Positions 7,171 through 14,793 are shown, numbered from the stretch's first letter. The stretch: 18,422 bases of DNA from Pseudomonadota bacterium (GCA_030635485.1 DAOVYS010000023.1:1-18422); one strand, 5' to 3'. A program made the numbers and translations. Notes: a model not told the origin generated them from the letters alone.

Positions 7171-9244
7171 GTCCGGCCAGGGCAATCCGTCCCTTAATGT
7201 ACCGCTTCAGGTCTCCGGGGATTTCGAAACCGGAGAGAAGAACGGCTCGATATTCTTCAACCGCTTTTTGCTCGTCACCCTTTTTATCGTAAAGCCTGGC
7301 TTTGGCAACCATAGTCTCCATGGAATCGCCATACAGCTCTTCATTTTTGCCAAGGAGTTCCAGAGCCCTTTCAATTTTCAGATTTTCTTCACAGAATGCG
7401 GCATAACTGATCAGTGCCTCGCTGGTAGGCCGTGCAACCTGGATTGCCTGTTCAAAATATTTCCCGGCTTCCTGCGTTTTTTTCATATTGGCCAGGCCGA
7501 TGGCGGCCTTAAGGGCGGCATCTTCATTGTCAGGTTCGAGCATAAGCGCGGCCTTGGAATAGTGTATCGCCTTGGCGTTCATATTCAGATGGACAAGACA
7601 GAGTGCCCCGATTCTGTTGGCCAGCCGTACGTTTTCAGGCCATTTGGAAAAGGCCTGTTCGTAAAGTTCCAGCGCCTTGTCAAAATCTTTTTTTCTGTCC
7701 ATGCCCTTTGCCTTATGAATCAGTTTTTTTGCGGCTATGATATTGGCAGGCGTCTCCTTCTGTCTTGTTATCGTGATCTTATCTGATGAAGTTTTTACAC
7801 CTTTGTCCTCCTGGATGGAGAGTGCTCTTGCAGGAGGCTTAGGCCAGGAAAATCCCTTGTTTTTGGGCGATATTACAATGGTATTGAACTGCTCTTCTTT
7901 TTCCAGGTCTTTCAGGTTGAGGATAATATCAAGCGCAAAATCCCATGGCACGTCTTCTAAGGCAAGGGTCAGGGTGCCGCCCACTCCCTGGGCAATAACG
8001 ATGTTTAACCCGCTGATCTCCCCGAACAATCTGAACACATTGTGAAGATCGATCTTGAAAAAGTCAACGGTTATCCTCTGTCTGGTGAAGCCTGCCTCTG
8101 CAAAGGCGTCATAAACGGGCTTAACCGGCCTTATACCGGCCGGGGCCGACTTGACCTGCGGGGAGGCGGTTTTTGGTTTTGCAATTTTCGGCTTATGGAT
8201 TTTTTTCGTGGGGGCTTGCGGGACTTTTGCAATTGCTGCCGGTTTTAAGGTTGGAACAGGTTTGATTTCCTGGTCGGAATCAGCCTCGGCAACAGGAGCT
8301 GATCCTGAAATTGTCACCAGCAGGCCGTCGGGCCTGGTCGTGATGTCGTATTCAAAGAGTTTTTCAAGGCCGGAATCAAAAACAATACGCACACCGTCAC
8401 CACGGCGGGCTATTCTGATTTTGGATAACGCTGTTCCGATTTTTTGTATTGGCTGCAAGCCCTGGGCCTTCACCCCATGGATATCGATGTACATCCGGTC
8501 CGGCCGACCTGCTGCCTTTGGCAGACCGGCCCATTTGTAATCACTGATAGGTCCGTCTGCTTTGATATACACACTGGTTTCGCCGGGAGAAGGCATTATC
8601 TCAATATTATTAATAACCGTGGCATGATCTTCGGCCGGTTCGGCAAGGGCTTCCTTTGTTTCAACGGATGGTGGCGCCTCCACTTCAGGCAGGGCTTTTA
8701 CTTCCGGCTTCGTTGCAGTTTGTTCCTCTTTCTGCTGCATAGCCACCGCGCTGGACGAAAATTTTACTATAATATTATTCCCGTCTCTTTCGACCTGATA
8801 TTCCTGATCATTTGCAAGGAAGATCTCGATTCTCGTAATTAGAGGTTCCTGGTCGTCCATGACCCGACCCTGGATCTGGGAAACAGGTCCCTGTTTCATG
8901 TCCAGCGGCAGATCCACGCTTTCTTCAAGGGAGGCGTCGGCAATATCCAAGATTACGCGCAGCGGGTCAAACATTTCATACATGGTATATGTGGGCGGGG
9001 AATTTCCATGAATACTCAGGAAATAATGATTTGCCTCTTGCGCAAATTTTACTTTGGAAATCGTATAGGCGGTATCCGGTTTTTTCATTGATCCGGAATC
9101 TTCTGTTGCGGCCCTCGATTGGCCTGTGGATTCTGTTTTCCCTGTCGGGCTGTCTGCGGGAGACGCATTTATCCAAGTTGCCGGAGTGAAGAAAAAGGCA
9201 ATTGAAAATATCAGCAATGTCAGGGTGCGAATTTTTAGGGTCAT
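7166..9244 (-). CDS. PilQ-like periplasmic protein: AMIN, AMIN, N0 and TPR, no secretin barrel
   Basis: A 692-residue exported protein with a signal peptide (about 1-28). Two AMIN-like beta domains (about 58-163 and 208-314), known in PilQ to bind peptidoglycan, are followed by a Lys/Pro/Ala-rich spacer (315-388). Next is an N0/STN domain (about 389-461) with the PilQ-type signature LTLALEDVPWDFALDIIL. Where PilQ would continue into its N1 and secretin barrel, this protein has tetratricopeptide repeats (about 503-675, e.g. FDKALELYEQAFSKWPEN). It therefore cannot form the pore itself and probably organises the separate secretin encoded next, 129 bases downstream. Its start overlaps the pilP stop (ATGA), so it is translationally coupled. 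The last codon and stop come from an inserted repeat; before insertion the end would have read ALAGQN-stop. Confidence 0.87.
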   Translation of the reverse strand: MTLKIRTLTLLIFSIAFFFTPATWINASPADSPTGKTESTGQSRAATEDSGSMKKPDTAYTISKVKFAQEANHYFLSIHGNSPPTYTMYEMFDPLRVILDIADASLEESVDLPLDMKQGPVSQIQGRVMDDQEPLITRIEIFLANDQEYQVERDGNNIIVKFSSSAVAMQQKEEQTATKPEVKALPEVEAPPSVETKEALAEPAEDHATVINNIEIMPSPGETSVYIKADGPISDYKWAGLPKAAGRPDRMYIDIHGVKAQGLQPIQKIGTALSKIRIARRGDGVRIVFDSGLEKLFEYDITTRPDGLLVTISGSAPVAEADSDQEIKPVPTLKPAAIAKVPQAPTKKIHKPKIAKPKTASPQVKSAPAGIRPVKPVYDAFAEAGFTRQRITVDFFKIDLHNVFRLFGEISGLNIVIAQGVGGTLTLALEDVPWDFALDIILNLKDLEKEEQFNTIVISPKNKGFSWPKPPARALSIQEDKGVKTSSDKITITRQKETPANIIAAKKLIHKAKGMDRKKDFDKALELYEQAFSKWPENVRLANRIGALCLVHLNMNAKAIHYSKAALMLEPDNEDAALKAAIGLANMKKTQEAGKYFEQAIQVARPTSEALISYAAFCEENLKIERALELLGKNEELYGDSMETMVAKARLYDKKGDEQKAVEEYRAVLLSGFEIPGDLKRYIKGRIALAGR

Positions 9245-9813
9245 AATCTCTTTTCCCCCTCTTTCCTTAACGCCATTTCCAGTATTTTGGATCGTTTTTT
9301 CCCGGTCGGACTTGTGTAGGTCTGTTTGATAATGACAATATTGGAAACAATTCTGTCAACAATGCCGGAACGGCCGATTTTTATCCCCTGGCGCAATATA
9401 TACCCTTTTCCGGTAGAGTCCTGTACCATGGCAAAAGGCTCCTTTTCCGTAAAGGCAATGGCCACCAGGTTTAATTGGCCGGGTTCAAATTTTCTCATTC
9501 CTGTCAGTTCTTCAACAGTCGGACCGATTGTAGCCTTAGCCACCTTTGGCCTTACAAAGGGTATAAAGGGATCCGTGCGTCCCTCCCGTTTGTAGACAAA
9601 GGAATCTTTGCCGTCAAAGAGAAGAAATTCCGGAATCTCGGGATTCTCAATTGTCTGATTGTGCTTCTGGGGTGCGACCTCTCCGGGGTGCTGTTTCTGC
9701 TCAGGCATGGCAATAGTAGTTGATGAGGTGAGCAGGGTCACAATGCAGGTCGACATTAAAAGGCACAGCCTTATCCACTGGTAACCTGTTGTTTTTTTGA
9801 TGCTATTTTTCAT
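9241..9813 (-). CDS. pilP: Type IV pilus assembly lipoprotein-like protein PilP
   Basis: Periplasmic linker that joins the inner-membrane PilN/PilO complex to the secretin's N0 domain. 190 residues. The N-terminal hydrophobic segment (about 14-35) ends TTIA with a likely signal peptidase I site; the cysteine at 23 lacks a proper lipobox, so this copy may be periplasmic rather than lipidated. Residues about 40-75 form the extended, unstructured secretin-binding arm. The PilP beta domain follows, with GRTDPFIPFV, LTGMRKFEPGQLNLVAI and VQDSTGKGYILRQGIKIG. The start overlaps the end of pilO by 11 bases and the stop overlaps the next start, so it sits inside a tightly coupled operon. Confidence 0.92.
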   Translation of the reverse strand: MKNSIKKTTGYQWIRLCLLMSTCIVTLLTSSTTIAMPEQKQHPGEVAPQKHNQTIENPEIPEFLLFDGKDSFVYKREGRTDPFIPFVRPKVAKATIGPTVEELTGMRKFEPGQLNLVAIAFTEKEPFAMVQDSTGKGYILRQGIKIGRSGIVDRIVSNIVIIKQTYTSPTGKKRSKILEMALRKEGEKRL

Positions 9814-10426
9814 CAGTGGGCTCTAGGAATCTGTATGTAACCAGATTGACATTGGTATTAAGAAGCATCTCTCCTTCAACTAGGTTCGGTCCCCCCATGT
9901 TGAGACTTGAAACCGACACAATACGAGGCAGTTTACTCACCTGGTCAAGAAAAGTTCCCACATTGTGATATGGCCCCCTGACCTGAATATCTATCGGTAT
10001 TTCCGCGTAGAATTCTTTAAGAGACTCTCCTTTTGGTGTAAATGAGATAAAATCGAGGCCGGCGTTGGTCCCTTCGCTTGAAATATTGGTCAGAAGTGAA
10101 GGGATCTCCTTTTGCTGAGGCAAAAGGAGCGAGGCATGTTTGAATTTCACTTGTGTGTTCTCAAGTTCCGCCTTGTGCTTGTCGAATTCGGCAGCAGTTG
10201 CCTCGATCTGTCTTACTTCAGCTTCAAGCTTGGTTTTATTCTTTTTTAGCCTTTTGATTTTTTTGGAATTGGGTGAAAAAAGGAGAAAGTAATAGGCAAT
10301 CAGAGGGATTATAAGGGCCACGGCAACTATTCCGTATTTGTGCTTGACCGGAAGAGTGACGATCTTTGTCTCCAGAAAGGAGTCAAAGGCGGCCTTTAGT
10401 TTATCCAGGGATACTGTTTTATTCAC
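9803..10426 (-). CDS. pilO: Type IV pilus inner-membrane platform protein PilO
   Basis: Bitopic inner-membrane protein that dimerises with PilN in the periplasm and binds PilP. 207 residues: a cytoplasmic N-terminus, one transmembrane helix (about 31-50, GIVAVALIIPLIAYYFLLF), a charged coiled coil (about 55-95), then a ferredoxin-like periplasmic domain containing LDFISFTPKGE and IDIQVRGPYHNVGTFLDQVS, both typical of PilO. It overlaps pilN by 4 bases (ATGA) and pilP by 11, so order and coupling match canonical pilMNOP. Confidence 0.93.
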   Translation of the reverse strand: MNKTVSLDKLKAAFDSFLETKIVTLPVKHKYGIVAVALIIPLIAYYFLLFSPNSKKIKRLKKNKTKLEAEVRQIEATAAEFDKHKAELENTQVKFKHASLLLPQQKEIPSLLTNISSEGTNAGLDFISFTPKGESLKEFYAEIPIDIQVRGPYHNVGTFLDQVSKLPRIVSVSSLNMGGPNLVEGEMLLNTNVNLVTYRFLEPTDEK

Positions 10427-11028
10427 TGTTCGCCTGCACTATTATTGTTGCCTTGCCCGGAATCAGATTCCTCTGTTTCCGGTTCAGGTGTTGTGACAAC
10501 CAACGTCATTGAAAATGATTTTAATTTTTGGCCTTGAATTACCGTTTGTGATGATTTTTTGAGGTCAGCGCTTGCAAAAAATGGTGAGTCGGTCATCTTT
10601 TTCATATACGCGGCAATAGTGGCGTTATCCAGTGCCACGCCACTAATCCGTAACTGGCCTGACGACTGCTGCAGGCTTTTCAACCAGATTCGGTTGGCCG
10701 GAGGGTTGTCGGCTGTCTCATCCAAGACCCGTACCGTGACCTGGGAATCCATCCTGAGTTGCTTGATTACGTCGAGTTTGGTCTCTAGGTTAAGTTTGGC
10801 CTGTTTCAACTCTTCTATCTGTTTCAGAATGTGTTGGTTTTCAGCCTTCTTTTTTTCCAATTTTTTGATCTGACCACTGATTTTGTTTACGGTCGTTGTC
10901 ATTGACCATGAGTGTCCTCCCAAACAGAGGCCAAGAAACGCGAGCATAAGTATAAAGCACAGGATTTCGTTACGGGCCTTGATCCGTTTTTTTATCTGCT
11001 TTACTGGAAATAGATTTATCTGGATCAT
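10423..11028 (-). CDS. pilN: Type IV pilus inner-membrane platform protein PilN
   Basis: Partner of PilO. The short cytoplasmic tail docks into PilM. The tail here begins MIQINLFPVK, which keeps the INLxP-type motif that inserts into the PilM groove. A single transmembrane helix (about 21-43) leads into a coiled coil (about 45-92) and a periplasmic ferredoxin-like domain (about 100-180), with a Glu/Asn-rich C-terminus. 201 residues, normal for the family. No clear Shine-Dalgarno precedes the ATG. Without the inserted repeat, pilM and pilN would be only 6 bases apart, suggesting the gene relied on translational coupling with pilM; the present gap is 192 bases. Confidence 0.92.
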   Translation of the reverse strand: MIQINLFPVKQIKKRIKARNEILCFILMLAFLGLCLGGHSWSMTTTVNKISGQIKKLEKKKAENQHILKQIEELKQAKLNLETKLDVIKQLRMDSQVTVRVLDETADNPPANRIWLKSLQQSSGQLRISGVALDNATIAAYMKKMTDSPFFASADLKKSSQTVIQGQKLKSFSMTLVVTTPEPETEESDSGQGNNNSAGEQ

Positions 11029-11040
11029 GTGCGATTATAA

Positions 11041-11218
11041 GTAACTGTTCACCAGGGATACGAACTTACGGGACCCCAGGCATGTAAGCGTTTACCAGTG
11101 CTCCAGCTGTACGCGCCCAACGGAAGTGCCCTTGGGGTATGATCAGGGTGAGTGACTATAGCCATTCTATGTCGCTTGCCCTGAGCGCGTGCAGATGGGG
11201 TGCTGGTGAACGCTTACG
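11041..11218. mobile_element. Palindromic mobile element (copy B) between pilM and pilN with 8-bp target duplication
   Basis: 178-bp non-coding insertion flanked by the exact 8-bp direct repeat GATTATAA (11033-11040 and 11219-11226). Ends are GTAACTGTTCACCAG and CTGGTGAACGCTTAC, inverted with two mismatches. It is composite: a 43-bp left part shared with the copy at 7087, then a 134-bp near-palindrome (11084-11217) whose 33-base arms match at about 26 positions. It carries the core GGAAGTGCCCTTGGGGT (11122-11138). The right-hand copy of the duplication contains the pilM stop codon (11221-11223). No transposase is encoded, so it is non-autonomous. Confidence 0.85.
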
Positions 11219-11220
11219 GA

Positions 11221-12288
11221 TTATAAGGCAACCGGTCTTGTGGCCAGCCCGGCGCATATTGCCATTTCAGGGGCAATATGCGCCAGGTAGTCAGGGTCGA
11301 TTGCACTGCTGTCAATTGAGGCCTTGGAAAAAGGATTAAAGATTTCAACAGCTATTCCTGTTTCCTGTTGGAAAAACCGGCTCAGCCCGTTTATTCTGGC
11401 TCCGCCGCCGCTCAAGATCAGTTTTGCGATGCTTTGATTAGGGTAATTTGAGAAATAAAAATCCAGTGCCCGTTTTATCTCGGTGCTCCACTGTGTACAT
11501 GCGCTTACAAAGATTTCTTCCAGCCTTTCCTGTCTGTCTCCCGGCTCAACCTGTCCGATTTTCAGCGCCTCGGCATCTTCATACGACATGTCGAAGGCGG
11601 ACTGGATTTGTTCAGTAATCTGCCTGCTTCCAAGAACAACGTCACGTGCCAGTATGGAGGTTCCCGAAGAAATAACGTTGATATTCATCTTCGAGGCCCC
11701 GATGTCTATAAGGGTCACGTTTTCATCAAGGCTGAAGTTGGCTTCATAGGCATTCTCCAGTGCAAAAGCATCGACATCAACTATCACTGTTTTTAAACCC
11801 ACGGAATCGAGCATGGTCAGATACTCGTCAACCACCTCTTTTTTTGCAGCAACAAGCATTACGTCCGTGCGGTTTTCATCTCCCGTATTGGTCTTTAAAT
11901 CCTGGAAATCTAGATAGACGTCCTCAATATCAAAGGGAATATACTGTTCAGCCTCGGACTGGATGTGAGATTCCATTTCCGCCTGGGTCATAACCGCAAG
12001 ATTGATCTTTTTGACGATGACCGAGTATCCGGAAATGGAAATGGCGATCTTTTTGCCCTTTACACCGAGGTTGCGGACAAGAGATGATATTGCCTTTGCA
12101 ACAGCGGCAGGTTCTTGGAGGACTCCGTCTCTGACGCTGTCAGGCGGCATAACCGAACTTCCAAGGCTTACAATTTTGAGGCCGCTGTCGGTTTCAGACA
12201 TCTCGCATATCTTGACCGCATGCGAACCGATGTCAAGACCTATGGAGAGTTTCTGTTTTTTTAGAAACGGAAGATTGAAGCGGCCCAT
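11221..12288 (-). CDS. pilM: Type IV pilus assembly ATPase-fold protein PilM
   Basis: Actin/FtsA-like cytoplasmic protein that binds the PilN tail and couples the cytoplasmic motor side to the PilNOP platform. 355 residues, typical length. Nucleotide-fold motifs are visible: phosphate-1 loop GLDIGSHAVKI (17-27), phosphate-2 LIDIGASKMNINV and adenosine motif LILSGGGARINGL. The segment AEQYIPFDIEDVYLDFQ is a PilM hallmark. First gene of the minus-strand pilus operon. AAGGA lies about 10 bases before the ATG, and a candidate promoter lies 55-90 bases upstream. The stop codon sits inside the target-site duplication of a repeat insertion but the reading frame end is unchanged. Confidence 0.95.
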   Translation of the reverse strand: MGRFNLPFLKKQKLSIGLDIGSHAVKICEMSETDSGLKIVSLGSSVMPPDSVRDGVLQEPAAVAKAISSLVRNLGVKGKKIAISISGYSVIVKKINLAVMTQAEMESHIQSEAEQYIPFDIEDVYLDFQDLKTNTGDENRTDVMLVAAKKEVVDEYLTMLDSVGLKTVIVDVDAFALENAYEANFSLDENVTLIDIGASKMNINVISSGTSILARDVVLGSRQITEQIQSAFDMSYEDAEALKIGQVEPGDRQERLEEIFVSACTQWSTEIKRALDFYFSNYPNQSIAKLILSGGGARINGLSRFFQQETGIAVEIFNPFSKASIDSSAIDPDYLAHIAPEMAICAGLATRPVAL

Positions 12289-12341
12289 AACGTGATAGTC
12301 CTTTGCGTCGTAGCAATTTTCACTTTTTACGATAGTGCTAT

Positions 12342-12375
12342 ATTATATAAAAGGGGTAAAAAAAGAATATGTCAA
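12342..12375 (-). promoter_or_regulatory. Candidate promoter of the pilM operon
   Basis: On the minus strand a perfect -35 hexamer TTGACA (12375-12370) is followed by an AT-rich stretch. It offers TTTTAT at the ideal 17-base spacing, or the perfect TATAAT (12347-12342) at an over-long 22 bases. The -35 and its position 55-90 bases before the pilM start support a promoter, but which -10 is used is uncertain. Confidence 0.5.
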
Positions 12376-12970
12376 GCATAAATTTTCCCTTACCCGCCGA
12401 TATTTCAGAAAAAATATACAAATTTTTTATGAATGGCGGTTGTTTTTTGGAATTTGTGAGACGTTCTTTCGAAGAAAAAATTATGTTTTAATTCAATATG
12501 TTGTGGTTTTACTGTTGTAGTAGCACAATATATAGTGGTTGGCTGGAGATAAGATGTTCTGCCGGCAGACCACTGTTTTTGATATAAATATTTTTTCCAT
12601 AGCAATATTTTGAAACAATAGTCGCAAAATAGAGAGACGTTCTTCATGTTATATAAATGTTACTGCACAACCATACCTGCTGTCGTCTCTTTTCGGATAA
12701 TTCCGCCTTTTCTTCAATTTTTTTGGAATTTGTGAGCCTGCATGTTTTTAAGAATCGTCTAATTTCAGTGTTCACCGTAAACGTAGGACGTTACGGCAAC
12801 GAGGTGATTTTTCGTGTTGCGCTGCCTGTGACCCCTTACGAGTCTTTATAATTTTTCCAGGCAGACAGGCAAAGCTTCTTGAGTTTTTTACTGTTTTGGT
12901 TTAATTTCCCGGACGGTCTGTGTATGTCAGGCTGGACAAAAAATAAAAATATCGGAACACGAAATTAATT
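12376..12970. other. Non-coding AT-rich stretch between the pilM promoter and lepB
   Basis: About 600 bases without a convincing gene. Open frames here are short, with low-complexity Phe/Lys/Tyr-rich translations and no start signals. Visible structure: an 18-bp exact direct repeat TTTTTTGGAATTTGTGAG (12443-12460 and 12719-12736), a second short direct repeat GAGACGTTCTT (12458-12468 and 12633-12643), a small hairpin formed by CCGTAA (12775-12780) and TTACGG (12791-12796), and an isolated TATAAT (12847-12852) with no good -35. It could be a decayed gene or hold an unrecognised RNA. Confidence 0.5.
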
Positions 12971-13134
12971 TAAGGGTTCGCTCAGAAATAAATTTACATT
13001 TTCCGGTGTCGATGCGCCTGCATGGCAAGGCGCGAGGAGGGCGAATAGCAGGGCTATTTAACCGACGAGCAACGAAGCCATGCAGGATGGATCGGCGCAT
13101 TTAAAATGTGAAGTTATTTTTGAACGAGCCCTAA
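12971..13134. repeat. 164-bp cruciform-type palindromic repeat upstream of lepB
   Basis: Left arm from TAAGGGTTCGCTCAGAAATA (12971) and right arm ending TTTTTGAACGAGCCCTAA (13134) pair at about 26 of 32 positions. Further inward, GCGCCTGCATGGC pairs with GCCATGCAGG...GGCGC, and at the centre AATAGC (13044-13049) pairs with GCTATT (13053-13058). No open frame. It ends 12 bases before the lepB start, and its right edge overlaps the TAAGGGA that acts as the lepB ribosome binding site. It is unrelated in sequence to the GTAA-ended family elsewhere in the window. Confidence 0.7.
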
Positions 13135-13146
13135 GGGAAAATTCAG

Positions 13147-13776
13147 GTGTTATCCAGTCGGCAGGAATCTCAGCGTAAATCTACCTTAAGGGAGACAATC
13201 GAGGCCGTATTCATTGCCTTGATTGTAGCCCTGTTTATTCGAACGTTCGTGGTACAGGCCTTTAAGATCCCGTCCGGTTCCATGATTCCCACGCTTCTGA
13301 TCGGTGATCATATCCTTGTCAGCAAGTTCGTCTACGGCATCAAGAACCCGATTACCAGAAAGACGTTGATTTCCATCAGTGAGCCTGAACGTAATGATGT
13401 TATAGTGTTTAAATATCCGGTTAATCCAAATCAGGATTTCATCAAAAGAGTAATAGGTGTTGCCGGAGACCGAATCGAGATACGGGACAAGCATGTATAT
13501 GTGAATGGGAAATTTTTTGAGGTTGAGAACGCAATTCATCTTGATTCGAAAATCATAAGCGGAGATCTTCAGCCGCGTGACAACCTGGGCCCCATAACCG
13601 TTCCTGAAAATTCGCTTTTCGTGATGGGAGACAACAGGGATAACAGCCACGACAGCCGGTTCTGGAAATTTGTGGATCTGGATGCGGTCAAGGGTAAGGC
13701 CTTTATCATGTATTGGTCGTGGAACCGGGAAAATTTTTCAGTGCGGTGGAATCGTATCGGTGACATAATTCACTGA
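13147..13776 (+). CDS. lepB: Signal peptidase I (LepB)
   Basis: Inner-membrane serine protease that removes signal peptides from Sec and Tat substrates on the periplasmic face. 209 residues, the compact single-anchor form. A transmembrane helix spans about 19-36 (EAVFIALIVALFIRTFVV). Box B IPSGSMIPTL contains the nucleophile S45. Box D FIKRVIGVAGD contains the general base K100. Box E is MGDNRDNSHDSR. Translation starts at GTG 13147, preceded by TAAGGGA at a good distance; no ATG is available upstream of the catalytic region. The gene is followed within 85 bases by pyrB on the same strand and may be co-transcribed. The end overlaps a decayed copy of the GTAA-ended repeat family. Confidence 0.95.
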   Translation: MLSSRQESQRKSTLRETIEAVFIALIVALFIRTFVVQAFKIPSGSMIPTLLIGDHILVSKFVYGIKNPITRKTLISISEPERNDVIVFKYPVNPNQDFIKRVIGVAGDRIEIRDKHVYVNGKFFEVENAIHLDSKIISGDLQPRDNLGPITVPENSLFVMGDNRDNSHDSRFWKFVDLDAVKGKAFIMYWSWNRENFSVRWNRIGDIIH

Positions 13777-13837
13777 GCATCCCAAGGGCATTTACTTTGC
13801 TGCACGCGTGCAGATGGGGTGCTGGCGAACCGTTTCC
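13777..13837. repeat. Decayed half-copy (copy C) of the GTAA-ended repeat, between lepB and pyrB
   Basis: Positions 13805-13825 are identical over 21 bases to 11186-11206 in copy B (GCGTGCAGATGGGGTGCTGG plus one base). The following GCGAACCGTTTCC is a degraded right end. Read on the minus strand the whole segment is colinear with the first half of copy B's palindrome, including a degraded core (ATGCCCTTGGGAT). The similarity runs up to the lepB stop codon. No target duplication is visible. Confidence 0.65.
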
Positions 13838-13860
13838 TTAAATTTATTAAGAGGAATGCG

Positions 13861-14793
13861 ATGGCAGTAAAGCAACGTTTTGACCACAGGCACATTCTCA
13901 GTCTGGAGGATCTTTCCGAAGCTGATATCTGTCTGATTCTTCAAACTGCCGAGTCTTTGAAAGAGATATCGGAACGCTCGATTAAAAAGGTTCCCACACT
14001 CCGTGGTAAAACCGTGGTCAACTTTTTTTTTGAGCCGAGCACCAGAACCCGCCTCTCCTTTGAAATTGCTGCAAAAAGGATGAGTGCTGATACTTTTAAT
14101 ATCTCGGCATCAACGAGTTCCATTCAGAAAGGGGAAACCCTGATCGACACGGCCAGAAATATCATGGCCATGAATCCGGACGTGATCATAGTTCGCCATT
14201 CCTGTGCAGGTGTGCCTGGAATACTTGCGGATAATATCGACGCCTCGGTTATCAATGCCGGGGATGGGATACACGAGCATCCAAGCCAGTGCCTGTTGGA
14301 TATGATGACGGTCAGGCAAAAAAAAGGAAAAATAGATGGTCTGACCGTTGCGATTGTGGGTGACATCAGCCACAGCCGGGTTGCACATTCCAATATTATT
14401 GGATTTTCAAAAATGGGCGCAAAGGTCCGGGTGTGCGGTCCCTCCACTATGATCCCGATCGGGATTGAAGAGATGGGGGCAAAGGTCTACGGTTCGCTTG
14501 AGGAGGCAATTGACGGCGTGGACGTGGTGATGGCTTTGAGAATTCAGAAGGAACGTCAGAAAGATCCTCTGATCCCATCATTCAGAGAGTATTCCCGTTT
14601 TTTCGGCATCACGAAGCGCAATATCGGCGCGGCGAAACCGGATGCGCTGATCATGCATCCCGGGCCGATGAATCGAGGGGTTGAACTGGATCCTGACTTG
14701 GCGGATGGGCCACGTTCCGTGATTCTTGATCAGGTGACCAATGGTGTTGCCGTCAGAATGGCTTTATTATACCTGATCCTGGGAGGTGATTGA
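13861..14793 (+). CDS. pyrB: Aspartate carbamoyltransferase catalytic subunit (PyrB)
   Basis: Catalyses carbamoyl phosphate + aspartate to N-carbamoyl-aspartate, the committed step of pyrimidine synthesis, as a cytoplasmic trimer. The start is placed at ATG 13861: AGAGGA lies 5 bases before it, whereas the longer in-frame GTG at 13819 lies inside a repeat. This gives 310 residues, the usual catalytic-subunit size. Motifs: carbamoyl-phosphate loop STRTR (60-64), K90 of the loop donated across the subunit interface (SSIQKGET), HPSQ (140-143), GDISHSRVAHSN (168-179) and HPGPMNRG (266-273). No pyrI regulatory gene accompanies it; it is followed by pyrC with a 2-base gap, so the pair is an operon. 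Confidence 0.97.
   Translation: MAVKQRFDHRHILSLEDLSEADICLILQTAESLKEISERSIKKVPTLRGKTVVNFFFEPSTRTRLSFEIAAKRMSADTFNISASTSSIQKGETLIDTARNIMAMNPDVIIVRHSCAGVPGILADNIDASVINAGDGIHEHPSQCLLDMMTVRQKKGKIDGLTVAIVGDISHSRVAHSNIIGFSKMGAKVRVCGPSTMIPIGIEEMGAKVYGSLEEAIDGVDVVMALRIQKERQKDPLIPSFREYSRFFGITKRNIGAAKPDALIMHPGPMNRGVELDPDLADGPRSVILDQVTNGVAVRMALLYLILGGD

Noticed and set aside
7268..7786. 172-residue plus-strand open frame opposite the TPR gene
   Set aside because: It is antisense to a clearly coding gene, is Cys/Phe-rich and lacks any domain pattern; a shadow frame.
9241..9813. PilP as a true lipoprotein acylated at Cys23
   Set aside because: The residues before the cysteine (M-S-T-C) do not make a lipobox; a signal peptidase I site at TTIA fits better.
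12405..12647. 80-residue minus-strand open frame
   Set aside because: Low-complexity Phe/Lys/Thr composition, no ribosome site, overlaps direct repeats; most likely chance in AT-rich DNA.
13819..13860. Upstream GTG start extending PyrB by 14 residues
   Set aside because: It lies inside the decayed repeat, has no ribosome site and adds residues foreign to the family; ATG 13861 has AGAGGA at correct spacing and gives the standard length.
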